From CAZGSN01 sp964371655 (GTDB lineage: Bacteria; Desulfobacterota; Binatia; HRBIN30): a stretch of 64,000 nt of DNA. Position 1 is the first letter of the stretch. Each line of letters begins with the position of its first letter. This document shows, one piece after another, positions 16,370 to 25,358 of this stretch. Position numbers and translations under genes: made by a program. The DNA is taken from positions 1 to 64,000 of the forward strand of contig CAYJOD010000021.1 of assembly GCA_964371655.1 (NCBI GenBank), given 5' to 3'. The notes under the pieces are model-generated. The model had not been told where the DNA came from and did no database searches. It worked only from the letters and a program-made list of their open reading frames with translations.

Positions 16370-17637
16370 CCGCGCAACTCCTCGAGTCGCTCGAAGTATT
16401 CCGGGAACGTCTTGCCCACACATTCGGGATCGCGAATGCCGATATTAGGCACGCGCAACCCGACGAGCGCGAAGGCCATCGCCAGCCTGTGATCGTCGTA
16501 GGTGTCGACGACGGCCGCATGCACAGGCGACGGCTCGATGGCCAGGCCGTCGTCGAGCTCGCGTACCTTCACCCCCAAGCGCTGCAGCTCCGTTGCCAGC
16601 GCGTGCAGCCGATCGCTCTCTTGCAGCCGCACGTGGGCGATGTTGCGGATGCGTACGGGCCGGCGTGCAAACGGTGCCAGCACGGCGAGGGTCGGGGCGG
16701 TATCGGAGATCGCGTTCATGTCGACGTCGACGCCGTCGAGATCGCCCGTACCGGAAACTTCGATCGATGTCGCCGTGCGCGTGACCTTGGCGCCCATTTG
16801 CTCGAGCACGTCGACGAAACGCACGTCGCCTTGCACCGACTGCGATCCGAGTCCGTCGACGCGCACGCGCCCCCCGCACAGCGCCGCCGCCGCCCAGAAG
16901 TAATGGGCACCGGAGGCGTCCGGCTCGATGGCGAAGTTCCGTCCGCTGTACACCTGCGGCGACACGGTGAAACGGCGGTAGCCGTCGCGCTCCACACGCA
17001 CCCCGAAGTCGCGCATCACGGCGATCGTCATGTCGATGTACGGCTGCGCGATCGGCGTGCCCGGCACTTCGATTTCGACCGTAGCCGCGGCGTACGGCGC
17101 CGCCTGCAAGATGGCGGACAGAAACTGACTGCTCTTGTCGGCCGCGACCACGGCGTGACCGCCGGGCAAGCCCTGCGCTTCCACCCTTACGGGCGGGCAT
17201 CCGTCGGTGCCGCGGCAATGCGCACCGAGCTGTGTCAGCGCGTCGATCTCGTCCTGAATCGGCCGCTGTCGCATGCGCGGCGTGCCGTCGATCCGATAGT
17301 GTCCATGACCAAGACACAGCGCCGCCACCAGGAAACGCATCGCCGTCCCGGCGTTGCCGACGAACAGATCGGCCGCGGTCGCGGGAATCTCCCCGCCACG
17401 TCCGCCGACGACGACGCGTGCGTCGCCCTCGAGGCGAACATCGACGCCGAGCTGTTGCCACGCCTCGATCATGTAACGGGTGTCGGCGCTCGCCAACGCT
17501 CCCTCCAGAACCGACTCGCCTTGCGCCAACGCCGCAATCAGCACGGCACGATTGGTCATGCTCTTCGAACCGGGGATCAGCACCGTGCAATCGGGCGGAT
17601 GCGCGAGCGGCTCGATCATGCGAATCGTGTCGCTCAT
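16366..17637 (-). CDS. aroA: 3-phosphoshikimate 1-carboxyvinyltransferase (EPSP synthase)
   Basis: Sixth step of the shikimate pathway: shikimate-3-phosphate plus PEP gives EPSP. Seen: 423 aa; PGSKSMTNRAVLIAAL near the N-terminus, signature GNAGTAMRFL, RMRQRPI, and the C-terminal RLQESDRLHALATELQRLG block. The Ala in GNAGTAMR is the form seen in many class I/II enzymes; I do not infer glyphosate tolerance. Overlaps tyrA by 4 bp and cmk by 4 bp. Confidence 0.96.
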   Translation of the reverse strand: MSDTIRMIEPLAHPPDCTVLIPGSKSMTNRAVLIAALAQGESVLEGALASADTRYMIEAWQQLGVDVRLEGDARVVVGGRGGEIPATAADLFVGNAGTAMRFLVAALCLGHGHYRIDGTPRMRQRPIQDEIDALTQLGAHCRGTDGCPPVRVEAQGLPGGHAVVAADKSSQFLSAILQAAPYAAATVEIEVPGTPIAQPYIDMTIAVMRDFGVRVERDGYRRFTVSPQVYSGRNFAIEPDASGAHYFWAAAALCGGRVRVDGLGSQSVQGDVRFVDVLEQMGAKVTRTATSIEVSGTGDLDGVDVDMNAISDTAPTLAVLAPFARRPVRIRNIAHVRLQESDRLHALATELQRLGVKVRELDDGLAIEPSPVHAAVVDTYDDHRLAMAFALVGLRVPNIGIRDPECVGKTFPEYFERLEELRG

Positions 17638-18497
17638 GACGGCGCCCCCCAGCGGCGTCGCGCCCGCTGCGCCGCGGTGATCGTCGCCGTGATCTTGTGC
17701 TCGTCTTTCGCCACGATGGCGGTGCGCAGCAGCGAGAGCTCGGAGATGAAGCGGTCGATGGCCTGTCCCACGGCGTCGTGATTGGCCAGGAAGATGTCGA
17801 GCCAGGTTTCCGGAGCGCTGGCGGCGACGCGCGTCAGATCACGAAAGCTGGGACCGGCAAACTCGTGCATCGACTCGTCGAGCGACAAGAGCAGGTTCAC
17901 TGCGCTGAACGCGATGGCGTGTGGTAGGTGGCTGACGCAGGCGAGCAGGCGGTCGTGCACGACGGCATCCATTGCATCGACGCGCATGCCGACGCCCTCC
18001 CACAGAGCGCGGATCTTGTCTGTTGCCGCCGGGGTCGACGACGCACCGGGCGTGAGGATGCAGCGCTGGCCGCGAAACAACGAGACCGATGCCGCCGCTG
18101 CACCCGAATCTTCGATGCCGGCGATCGGGTGAGCACCGACGAACGCCACGCCGGACGGCAACACCGCCTCCACCTCGCGGATAATCGGAGCCTTGACGCT
18201 GCCGACGTCGCTCACCACTGCCCCTGCCGGTAGCGTCGCCGCGCACGCCGCGGCGATCGTCGCCAGACTACGCACGGGCGTAGCGAGCAGCAGAAGGTCG
18301 GCGCCACGGGCGGCATCGGCCGCGTCTTGCGTGTAACGATCGACGATCCCGCGTTGCTTGGCCGTTTCCAGATTCGCGACGCTGCGCCCCAGACCGACGA
18401 CCTCACCGATGAGGCCCGCTTCGCGGGCGGCAAGAGCAAGTGAGCCGCCGATCAAACCTACCCCGGCGATGGTGACACGTTCAAAAAGCAGAGGCAC
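17634..18497 (-). CDS. tyrA: Prephenate/arogenate dehydrogenase
   Basis: NAD(P)-linked oxidative decarboxylation of prephenate (or arogenate) on the route to tyrosine. Seen: 287 aa; Rossmann VTIAGVGLIGGSLA (8-21), VSDVGSVK, GAHPIAGIEDSG (the conserved HP-x-G) and HLPHAIAFS. The start is GTG 18497 lying within the end of hisC in another frame, so translation is strongly coupled. There is no ACT or chorismate mutase domain. Prephenate versus arogenate specificity is not decidable. Confidence 0.93.
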   Translation of the reverse strand: MPLLFERVTIAGVGLIGGSLALAAREAGLIGEVVGLGRSVANLETAKQRGIVDRYTQDAADAARGADLLLLATPVRSLATIAAACAATLPAGAVVSDVGSVKAPIIREVEAVLPSGVAFVGAHPIAGIEDSGAAAASVSLFRGQRCILTPGASSTPAATDKIRALWEGVGMRVDAMDAVVHDRLLACVSHLPHAIAFSAVNLLLSLDESMHEFAGPSFRDLTRVAASAPETWLDIFLANHDAVGQAIDRFISELSLLRTAIVAKDEHKITATITAAQRARRRWGAPS

Positions 18498-19605
18498 TCA
18501 CTCCCCCGGCGCGTCGGACCTGCTCCAGCGCGCGAATGAAACGTTCGTTCTCGCTCGCGGTGCCCACGGTCACGCGCACGTACTCGCTCAGATCGTACAC
18601 ACCCATCGGGCGCACGATGACGCCCAGACGCAACAACGCCTCGTAGATGCGGGCGCCGCCGCCGACGCGGACGAGCAGAAAGTTGGCCGCGCTCGGAACC
18701 GCCTCGACGCCGAGCCTCTGCAGCTCGGCGCGCAAGTACGACATGCCCTCGCGGTTGCACTGCAGCGTGCGCCGCAGATGCTCCTCGTCGTCGAGCGCCG
18801 CCAGTGCCGCCACCTGCGCCAGGCTCGATACGTTGAAGGGCTGGCGCACACGGTTCATCACCTCGATCAGCTCCGGGCTGGCGATGCCGAAGCCGAGGCG
18901 GATGCCCGCGAGACCGTAGACCTTCGAGAATGTCCGCAGCGTGATCAGCAACCTGTCCTTGCCGTGCCACGCCAGCGAATCGGGATAGTCGGGATCCTCG
19001 ACGTACTCGAAGTAGGCCTCATCGACGACGACGATCACGCCGGCCGGCAGATGATGGACGAACTCCTCCCATTCGCGCTTGCGGAAGATGGTCCCGGTTG
19101 GGTTATTCGGATTGGCGAGGAAGACGATTCGCGTCCGCGCCGTGATCGCATCGGTCATCGCGCCGAGGTCGTGGGTTAGATTGCGCATCGGCACTTCACG
19201 ACTGACGCCGCCCGCCGCCTGCACGATGAGCTTGTAGACGACGAAGGCGTGCTCCGACATCACCGCTTCCTCCTTGGGCTGGAGGAAGGTGCGCACGGCG
19301 AGCTCGATGATCTCGTTCGAGCCGGTGCCGAAGATCAAGTTGTCCGGAGAGACTCGGTACTTCCGAGCCGTCGCTTCCTTCAAATAGAAGCAGTTGCCGT
19401 CCGGGTAACGGTGCAGCTCACCGAGGGCTGCGGCGATCGCGGCAACGGCCTTGGGTGAAGGCCCGAGCGGATTCTCGTTGGACGCGAGCTTGATCGAGCC
19501 GTACACGCCGTACTCGCGTTCGAGCTCCTCGATGGGCTTGCCCGGCGGGTACGGGGCGAGAGCACGAATCCACTGGGGGACGAGCGTCTTGATCTCAATC
19601 GCCAT
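18481..19605 (-). CDS. hisC: Histidinol-phosphate/aromatic aminotransferase
   Basis: PLP-dependent class I/II aminotransferase. Seen: 374 aa; SNENPLGPSP (42-51), GTGSNEII (93-100), NPNNPTG (165-171), DEAYFEY (195-201), PLP lysine K228 in TFSKVYGLAGIRLG and the phosphate-binding Arg that follows. In a run of pheA, tyrA and aroA genes it probably also transaminates phenylpyruvate and hydroxyphenylpyruvate or prephenate. The start ATG is 3 bp after the pheA stop with GGGAGGG as ribosome site. Confidence 0.92.
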   Translation of the reverse strand: MAIEIKTLVPQWIRALAPYPPGKPIEELEREYGVYGSIKLASNENPLGPSPKAVAAIAAALGELHRYPDGNCFYLKEATARKYRVSPDNLIFGTGSNEIIELAVRTFLQPKEEAVMSEHAFVVYKLIVQAAGGVSREVPMRNLTHDLGAMTDAITARTRIVFLANPNNPTGTIFRKREWEEFVHHLPAGVIVVVDEAYFEYVEDPDYPDSLAWHGKDRLLITLRTFSKVYGLAGIRLGFGIASPELIEVMNRVRQPFNVSSLAQVAALAALDDEEHLRRTLQCNREGMSYLRAELQRLGVEAVPSAANFLLVRVGGGARIYEALLRLGVIVRPMGVYDLSEYVRVTVGTASENERFIRALEQVRRAGGVSASAF

Positions 19606-19608
19606 CGC

Positions 19609-20712
19609 TCACCGCCCTCCCGCCGATTTCAGCGCGGCGGGGTACGAGCCCAGCACTTTGAAGAACAAGCAGCTTCCCTTGAGGCCCTTGAGCGCCCGCG
19701 CCACCGGCCGGTCGTGCTGATGCCCGACCAGATCCAAGAAGAACACATACTCCCACGGATGGCCCTTGAGGGGGCGCGATTCGATCGTGCTGATGCTGAC
19801 CTTGTTGTCGGCAAACGGCTTGAGGACGCGGTGCAGGGCCCCGGCCTGGTGCGGCAGCGAAAACAGAACCGACGTCTTGTCGTCACCACTATGCGGGCTG
19901 ACACCGTCCGGGCTGAGAACGAGAAAGCGCGTGTAGTTGTTGATCTGGTCCTGGATGCGCTCCGCCAGGATCTGCAAGTCATAGTGCTCAGCCGCGACGC
20001 GCCCGGCGATGGCCGCGAGGGTCGCGTCCTGTCGCGCCAGCTCGGCGGCTTGTGCATTGCTGGCGACTTCGACCTGCGGCACGCCGGGGTAGTTTTCGGC
20101 CAACCATTGGCGGCACTGGCCGAGCGACTGCGGGTGCGAGACGATGCGCTCGATGTCTTCCTTGCGGCGCGCCTTCGTCAGCAGACACTGGTCGATGCGC
20201 AGCTGCACTTCGGCTTTGATGTTGAGCGGTGAGGCGACGAAGCGATCGAGAGTGGCCGCCACCGTTCCCTCGGTCGAATTCTCTACGGGCACCACGCCGT
20301 AGTCGGCGCGCCCGTGCTCGACATCGTCGAACACCGCCGCGATCGACTGCACCGGATCGACCTCGGCGCGTGAGCCGAACTGGTGCTGCACGGCCTGGTG
20401 CGAGAACGTCCCCAGCGGCCCGAGACAGGCGATGCGCAAAGGTTTTTCGAGGGACACGCAAGCCGCGATGATTTCGCGAAAGATCAAGCGGATGCTCTCG
20501 CGATCGAGCGGGCCGGGGTTGTCGGTGGTCAGACGTGCGAGGATGCGCTTCTCGCGGTCGGGCATGTAGATGCTGGATTGCGCGCGGCGTTTACGTTCGC
20601 CGATGCGCATCGCCAGGCCAGCGCGCTGGTTCAGGAGAGCCAGCAGCTTCTCGTCGACTCGATCGATTTTGGCGCGGAGGTCATCAAGCGAGGGCGGGCG
20701 CGGCAACGGCAT
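19609..20712 (-). CDS. pheA: Bifunctional chorismate mutase/prephenate dehydratase
   Basis: Turns chorismate into prephenate and then phenylpyruvate. Seen: an AroQ chorismate mutase domain (about 8-90; RAKIDRVDEKLLALLNQRA and the R-x-K-R-R region), then a prephenate dehydratase domain (PLGTFSHQA, PVENSTEGTV, and a Thr in NNYTRFLVL), then an ACT domain (TSVLFSLPHQAGALHRVL; IESRP), which is the phenylalanine sensor. The start is uncertain: AGGAG directly abuts ATG 20712 with no spacer, so the TTG at 20706, six bases downstream of AGGAG, may be used instead. First gene of the aromatic operon. Confidence 0.93.
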   Translation of the reverse strand: MPLPRPPSLDDLRAKIDRVDEKLLALLNQRAGLAMRIGERKRRAQSSIYMPDREKRILARLTTDNPGPLDRESIRLIFREIIAACVSLEKPLRIACLGPLGTFSHQAVQHQFGSRAEVDPVQSIAAVFDDVEHGRADYGVVPVENSTEGTVAATLDRFVASPLNIKAEVQLRIDQCLLTKARRKEDIERIVSHPQSLGQCRQWLAENYPGVPQVEVASNAQAAELARQDATLAAIAGRVAAEHYDLQILAERIQDQINNYTRFLVLSPDGVSPHSGDDKTSVLFSLPHQAGALHRVLKPFADNKVSISTIESRPLKGHPWEYVFFLDLVGHQHDRPVARALKGLKGSCLFFKVLGSYPAALKSAGGR

Positions 20713-20886
20713 CTCCTGAAGACGCCGAAACTGTGCGTTCGGCACCGACGAACCAGCACACGCTCCCCTCAACCAGCTTAGACGTCTTCATGAATTTGGC
20801 GATCAGAACGTCGCGTCTGCTAGCTCAGGCTAGCAGCAATTGCAACGCGGGGTCGTCGCCGGGGAGGCGGTGATCGTAGCCGCGCT

Positions 20887-21019
20887 CGCCAAGAGGTTGT
20901 CTCGGAACTATTCCTGGGGCTCGTGACTGGGGGCTAGGGGCTCGGGAAGTGCTGGGAAGACCCAAGCCCCGAGCCGCAAGCCACCAGCCCCGAGCGAGTC
21001 TTGAGACAATCTCGCCAGG
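20887..21019. repeat. Nested inverted repeats (GTTGTCTCG outer, GGGGCT words inner)
   Basis: Outer arms GCCAAGAGGTTGTCTCGGAA (20888-20907) and TTGAGACAATCTCGCC (21001-21016) face each other. Inside, CTGGGGGCTAGGGGCTCGGG words (20914-20946) mirror AGCCCCGAGCC...CCAGCCCCGAG (20964-20996). The rest of the 605-bp gap 20713-21317 contains no gene that I can support; the pheA operon promoter should be here. Confidence 0.75.
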
Positions 21020-21317
21020 AGCGTGGCTGTCGAGTGTTTGCCAGTGGATCCGACGCCACCGTCTTCCTCCTTCGCCTCTTCGGCTTCGGAGGACAGGTGC
21101 GACCGGCGGCTACGTTTGCTGTTCTTCCAACGCGAACGGGGGAGGAATCGTAGCCGCGCCCGCCAGAGCGTGGCAGCCGGTGGATTCGCAGCATCGATTT
21201 GCAGACCACCGCGAGCAGGCCGTGCGCTTGACGATCCTGCGCTCGTCTCTCAAAGCAATTGTGGACGGGTCAAGACGCCGATCCCGCAAAGGATAGGCGC
21301 ATGCGCGCTAGCCGCGG

Positions 21318-22955
21318 TCACGTGCCGCTTCGTGCCACCTCGGTGAGCCGAGCCATGCCGAGACGGCGGACGAACTGGCCAAAGCACTCGTCTGCTTGTC
21401 GCTCACGGCCGTAATACCCGGCAAGCGCGGCCAGCACTCTCGGGACATCTTCTTCTGGAAAGCGCCCCGATACCCGTTGGCCAATCGTCGCCGTGCTTTC
21501 GCCCGCACGCCCACCCAAAAGCAGCGAGTAGTGCGGATGCGAGTGGCCGTCGGCTCCCTTCACCTTTAGACCGGTCAGGCCGATGTCGCCGGTGTGATGC
21601 TGCCCGCACGCGTTGGGACAGCCACTGACTCGAATGCGAAAAACGCCGAGGTCTGCCAGCGCGCCGTCTTGCGCCAGCAGATGCTCTCGAATCGAGGTGG
21701 CGACGTGCATCGAACGACTCACCGCCAGACCGCAGTAGTCGGCACCCGGACAGGAAACCACATCGGTGATTGCGAGTGCACCCGCAGCGCCGAGGCCGAG
21801 CGCCTGCAGCCCCTCATAGACCGCGGCGACGCGCGCACCTGGGATCCATGGCATCATCAGGTTCTGATCGACCGTCGACCGCAACTCTCCCGCTGCGAAA
21901 GCAGAGGCGAGTTGCGCAGCCCCACGCAGCTGCGCGCCGGTGATCTCACCCAACGGCAATGCCATCGTGGCGGCGTAGTACCCCGCCTGCTTCTGTTGAA
22001 AGACGTTGGTTCGCATCCAACCCGCGAAATCTGAGTCCCCGATCTCCGGCAACGACGACGGCGGGTAAGGCGGGGTGTTCCCCGTAAACCCGGCAAGCGC
22101 CGCCCTCACTTCAGCACGCAGCGCGTCCCCCTGTTCCATCTCGACGGCGGCGCGTTCGCGTTCCAGCGCCGCCAAGAAGCGCTCCGCGCCCATTCGCTGG
22201 AATAGGTGCTTCACACGCGCCTTCTTACGGTTCTTGCGCTCACCGCTACGGTTCCAGAGCCGCAACACCGCTTCCACGAAGATCAGCGTGTCCTCAGCAG
22301 GAACGAACTCGCGCAGCCGACGAGCCAGGAAGGGCTGCGCACCGAGACCGCCGGCAACGTAGACCGAGAATCCATCCACCCCATCGCGGCGATGCGCGAA
22401 AAAGCCGATGTCATTCACACGCGCTTGCACGCAGTCGGCCGCACAGCTCGAAAACGCGACCTTGAACTTGCGCGGTAAGCTCAGATTGAGGGGGTGAAAC
22501 AGGAAATGCCCGTCGGTGGCAGATACGTACGGCCTGACGTCGAACAGCTCTTGTGGCCCGATGCCAGCGTGGCTGCAACCCGTGACATTGCGAACCGTGT
22601 CGCCTGCCGCGCCACGGGTGCTGATGCCCACATCGTGAAGCCGTGCATAGATCTCCATGACCTTGGAAAGATCCACCCAGTGCAGTTGCACGTTCTGGCG
22701 CGTCGTGAAGTGGATACGGCCGCGCCCATGCTCGTTGGCAACGTCGGCAAGCTCCTGAGCCTGAGCCGCGGTCAGAACGCCGCCGGGCAATTTGATGCGC
22801 TGCAAATGGCTGGTGTGCTCGAGCTCGTAGTAGAGCCCGTAGCTCACGCGCACGCGCCGAAACTCGTCGGGGGTCAGCTTGCCCTCCCGATACTCATCCA
22901 TCCGTTGCGCGTGGACGCGGAGGGCCGCCCGCAGGCTGTCGTCTGTCGCTCGCAT
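21318..22955 (-). CDS. Siroheme sulfite/nitrite reductase
   Basis: Ferredoxin-type assimilatory sulfite or nitrite reductase, six-electron reduction. Seen: 545 aa from ATG 22955 (an in-frame ATG at 22988 is possible; GAGGAA lies just upstream of 22955). Two ferrodoxin-like half domains (HTSHLQRIKLPGGVLT; HFTTRQNVQLHWV) and the [4Fe-4S]-siroheme ligands C402-x5-C408 and C446-x3-C450. The C-terminal half also has the STVDQNLMMPWI block. Which oxyanion is reduced cannot be decided; sulfite is favoured by xsc in the same window. Single gene, no adjacent cys or nas genes. Confidence 0.88.
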   Translation of the reverse strand: MRATDDSLRAALRVHAQRMDEYREGKLTPDEFRRVRVSYGLYYELEHTSHLQRIKLPGGVLTAAQAQELADVANEHGRGRIHFTTRQNVQLHWVDLSKVMEIYARLHDVGISTRGAAGDTVRNVTGCSHAGIGPQELFDVRPYVSATDGHFLFHPLNLSLPRKFKVAFSSCAADCVQARVNDIGFFAHRRDGVDGFSVYVAGGLGAQPFLARRLREFVPAEDTLIFVEAVLRLWNRSGERKNRKKARVKHLFQRMGAERFLAALERERAAVEMEQGDALRAEVRAALAGFTGNTPPYPPSSLPEIGDSDFAGWMRTNVFQQKQAGYYAATMALPLGEITGAQLRGAAQLASAFAAGELRSTVDQNLMMPWIPGARVAAVYEGLQALGLGAAGALAITDVVSCPGADYCGLAVSRSMHVATSIREHLLAQDGALADLGVFRIRVSGCPNACGQHHTGDIGLTGLKVKGADGHSHPHYSLLLGGRAGESTATIGQRVSGRFPEEDVPRVLAALAGYYGRERQADECFGQFVRRLGMARLTEVARSGT

Positions 22956-23137
22956 GCTTCCTCGATTCCCTGTTTGGTTGCCTCCCATTAGAGTAGTTCT
23001 CTCGCGGCTTCAAACGCCGCATGGCATCGGAGCGGGTCGGGCAAGATGGCGCCGAATCTCCGATCGGCTTGGCTTACCTGTGCGCTGCGCTTAGGAAGGG
23101 CAAGGCGAGCGGGTTCGATCCACAAGGAGGTCTTTTC

Positions 23138-24406
23138 ATGGACGCTGACCTGACCAAGATCAAAGAGCAGGCGATGGCCGATTTCGCGGAGTTCGTCAAT
23201 CCGATGAAGGTGCGGACGATGAAGGCCGCCAAGTTGGACATCATCGAAGGGCGAAGGGAAGGCGCCTGCGTCTGGGACATCACTGGAAAGAAGTACATCG
23301 ACTGCCAGACGGGCTCGGGGATCATGAACGTCGGCAGGCACAATCCCGAGATCGTACAGAAGCTCAAGGAGGCTCTGGACACTTACGACATCGGGGTCTT
23401 CCTGCTGTGCTCGAAGCAGAAGGCGGATTTGGCCAAGAAGCTCGCGGAGATCACCCCGGGTGATCTCAAGTGCACGATCTTCGGCGTGGGGGGCGGCGAG
23501 GCCAACGACGCGGCGATCAAGATCGCACGCGGCTACACGATGAAAACCGAGATCATCTCGACGGAGCGCGCCTACCACGGCCACACCGGCTTTGCGCTGT
23601 CGGCGATCGGGCGCGCCGCCTACAAGGAGCCGTTCGAACCGCTGATGCCGGGCTTCAAGACGGTTCCGTTCGGGGACATCGAGGCGATGCGCGGCGCGGT
23701 CACCGCCGACACCGCCGCGATCCTGCTCGAGCCGATCCAGGGCGAGGGCGGCATCCACATCCCGCCCGACGACTATCTGCCCGCGATCAGAAAGCTGTGC
23801 GACGAAAGGGAGATCCTGCTGATTCTGGACGAGATCCAGACCGGAATGGCTCGAACCGGAAAGATGTTCGCGTCCGAGCATTGGGGCGTCGTGCCCGACA
23901 TCATGACGGTGGCGAAGTCGCTCGGCGGCGGCGTGTATCCGATCTCGGCGACGATCTTCAAGGAGGAGATCCAGGACTTCTTCGTTCCGCATCCGTTCAT
24001 CCATCTCTCGACCTTCGGAGGTTCCGATCTCGGCTGCCTCGTGGGCCTGGCGGTGATCGAGTACATCCAGAAGAACAACCTCGCGGAGCACGCCTACGAG
24101 ATGGGCAAACGATTCCGCGTAGGGTTCGATCGATTGCTTAAGGAGTATCCGGACCTGCTGCTGGAGGTCCGTCAGAAGGGTCTCATGATGGGGCTCCAGT
24201 ACACCAACGAGTCGATCGGACCGCGGATGACGCGGAAGATGGCGGACCGGAGCGTCATCGCCGTCTACACCGGCAACGACCCAAGCATCTGCCGCCTGAT
24301 GCCGCCGCTGGTCATTACCGCTGACGAGGTGGACATGGTGCTCGGGGCACTGGAAGACTCGATGAAGGAACTGTCGAAGGAAGCCGGACTGGGCAAGGAC
24401 GACTGA
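23138..24406 (+). CDS. Class III PLP-dependent aminotransferase
   Basis: Fold-type I, class III aminotransferase (acetylornithine, ornithine, putrescine or omega-amino acid type). Seen: 422 aa from ATG 23138 with AAGGAGG upstream; GVGGGEANDAAIKIAR (117-131), AYHGHT (145-150; ring-stacking Tyr/His), LDEIQTG (230-236) and PLP lysine K260 in TVAKSLGGG. It is followed on the same strand by an SCP2 protein and an APC-type permease, so amino acid or diamine uptake and deamination is likely. Lysine/AAG use is noticeably higher than in the neighbours, hinting at transfer. Taurine-pyruvate aminotransferase is a possibility because of xsc, but nothing specific supports it. Confidence 0.85.
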   Translation: MDADLTKIKEQAMADFAEFVNPMKVRTMKAAKLDIIEGRREGACVWDITGKKYIDCQTGSGIMNVGRHNPEIVQKLKEALDTYDIGVFLLCSKQKADLAKKLAEITPGDLKCTIFGVGGGEANDAAIKIARGYTMKTEIISTERAYHGHTGFALSAIGRAAYKEPFEPLMPGFKTVPFGDIEAMRGAVTADTAAILLEPIQGEGGIHIPPDDYLPAIRKLCDEREILLILDEIQTGMARTGKMFASEHWGVVPDIMTVAKSLGGGVYPISATIFKEEIQDFFVPHPFIHLSTFGGSDLGCLVGLAVIEYIQKNNLAEHAYEMGKRFRVGFDRLLKEYPDLLLEVRQKGLMMGLQYTNESIGPRMTRKMADRSVIAVYTGNDPSICRLMPPLVITADEVDMVLGALEDSMKELSKEAGLGKDD

Positions 24407-24417
24407 GCGCAAAACCA

Positions 24418-24592
24418 TCAATTCGAACCACGGATTGCACGGATGGGCACGGATATGAAGAGGAAAGGGCTTCATTACGGACCGGAAGAATTTGTCCGCC
24501 AGGCTTCTGTGTCGTGGTCCCTCTGCAAATTGTTGTAGTTGTTCTTCCTTATCCGTGTTGATCCGTGGAATCCGTGGTTCCAACTGAGTTTT
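24418..24592. repeat. Family B variant (CACGGAT words) inverted repeat
   Basis: Left arm TTCGAACCACGGATTGCACG plus two further CACGGAT words; right arm ATCCGTGTTGATCCGTGGAA plus TCCGTGGTTCCAACTGAGTT. Words are CACGGAT where copies at 4, 9 and 13 kb mostly have CGCGGAT, and both arms have changed together. Confidence 0.85.
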
Positions 24593-24635
24593 TCCGACTG
24601 AGTCGCGAGGGCCGACTAAACAAAGGAGAACCGTA

Positions 24636-24995
24636 ATGGCAACGAGTCAGGAAATTATCGAGGCTCTCACCGACTACCAGGTGCAGTGCAACGACAACAA
24701 GCGCCTGCGCAAGATGCAGCGCGACTGGACGAAGCTGCTGCACTTCATCGCGGACGACACCGACGATCGGTTCACGATGAACGTCGTCAAGGGGGAGATC
24801 GTGTCCTTCGAGGCCGGGGCGTCCGGAACGCCGGATATCGTGGTCACCACGCGTAGCGAGTACCTGTGCGACATGTTCTGGGGCGATCTCAACCCGTCGC
24901 AGAAGTACCTTCAGGGAGAGATCCGGGTCAAAGCGACCCAGGAAGACATCATGCGGCTCGACGCGATCACGATGATCATCTGGCCCGACGTTTAG
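24636..24995 (+). CDS. SCP2 sterol-carrier-like protein
   Basis: Small soluble protein of the SCP2 fold, which binds lipids or acyl-CoA in a hydrophobic tunnel. Seen: 119 aa; FTMNVVKGEIVSFEAG followed by PDIVVTTRSEYLCDMFWGDL and the YLQGEIRVKATQEDIMRLD block, the family's core. The start ATG has AAAGGAG upstream. It lies 230 bp after the aminotransferase (a family B element is between) and 363 bp before the permease. Its role with amino acid genes is unclear; it might be a chaperone-like ligand carrier. Confidence 0.82.
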   Translation: MATSQEIIEALTDYQVQCNDNKRLRKMQRDWTKLLHFIADDTDDRFTMNVVKGEIVSFEAGASGTPDIVVTTRSEYLCDMFWGDLNPSQKYLQGEIRVKATQEDIMRLDAITMIIWPDV

Positions 24996-25046
24996 GACCC
25001 AGTCACATCATTACACACAACTCAGCATGCACGCGTATCTGGATTC

Positions 25047-25291
25047 TGGACCCCGAAGGGGTCGGAGGAATTAGCCGGTGGTTGAGCGAAGCGATACCAC
25101 CGGATCATACGTGGCCCCCGTATTTCGCACCCCGGTAGGGGTGCAAGCACATCGTGCTCAGCGGGGCGAGAAGGCTTGCGACAGCTGGCACCCCTACCGG
25201 GGTGCACGATATCCGGCCCCGAAGCCGGTGGTATCGGCCTCTGGCCTCAACCACCGGCTAATCGCTGTCATCCCTCCGGGATGCTCCGGGA
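25047..25291. repeat. Nested inverted repeat, TAGCCGGTGGTTGAG family
   Basis: Perfect outer arms TAGCCGGTGGTTGAG (25072-25086) and CTCAACCACCGGCTA (25246-25260); inner arms CACCCCGGTAGGGGTGC and GCACCCCTACCGGGGTGC. It takes up most of the 363-bp gap before the permease; the remaining sequence shows no gene. Confidence 0.8.
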
Positions 25292-25358
25292 CACGCGCTA
25301 AGGCAGGGCCTGGAGTTGTGTGTCTCGAGTTGTGTTTGATGATGGGAGGACCCAGTTC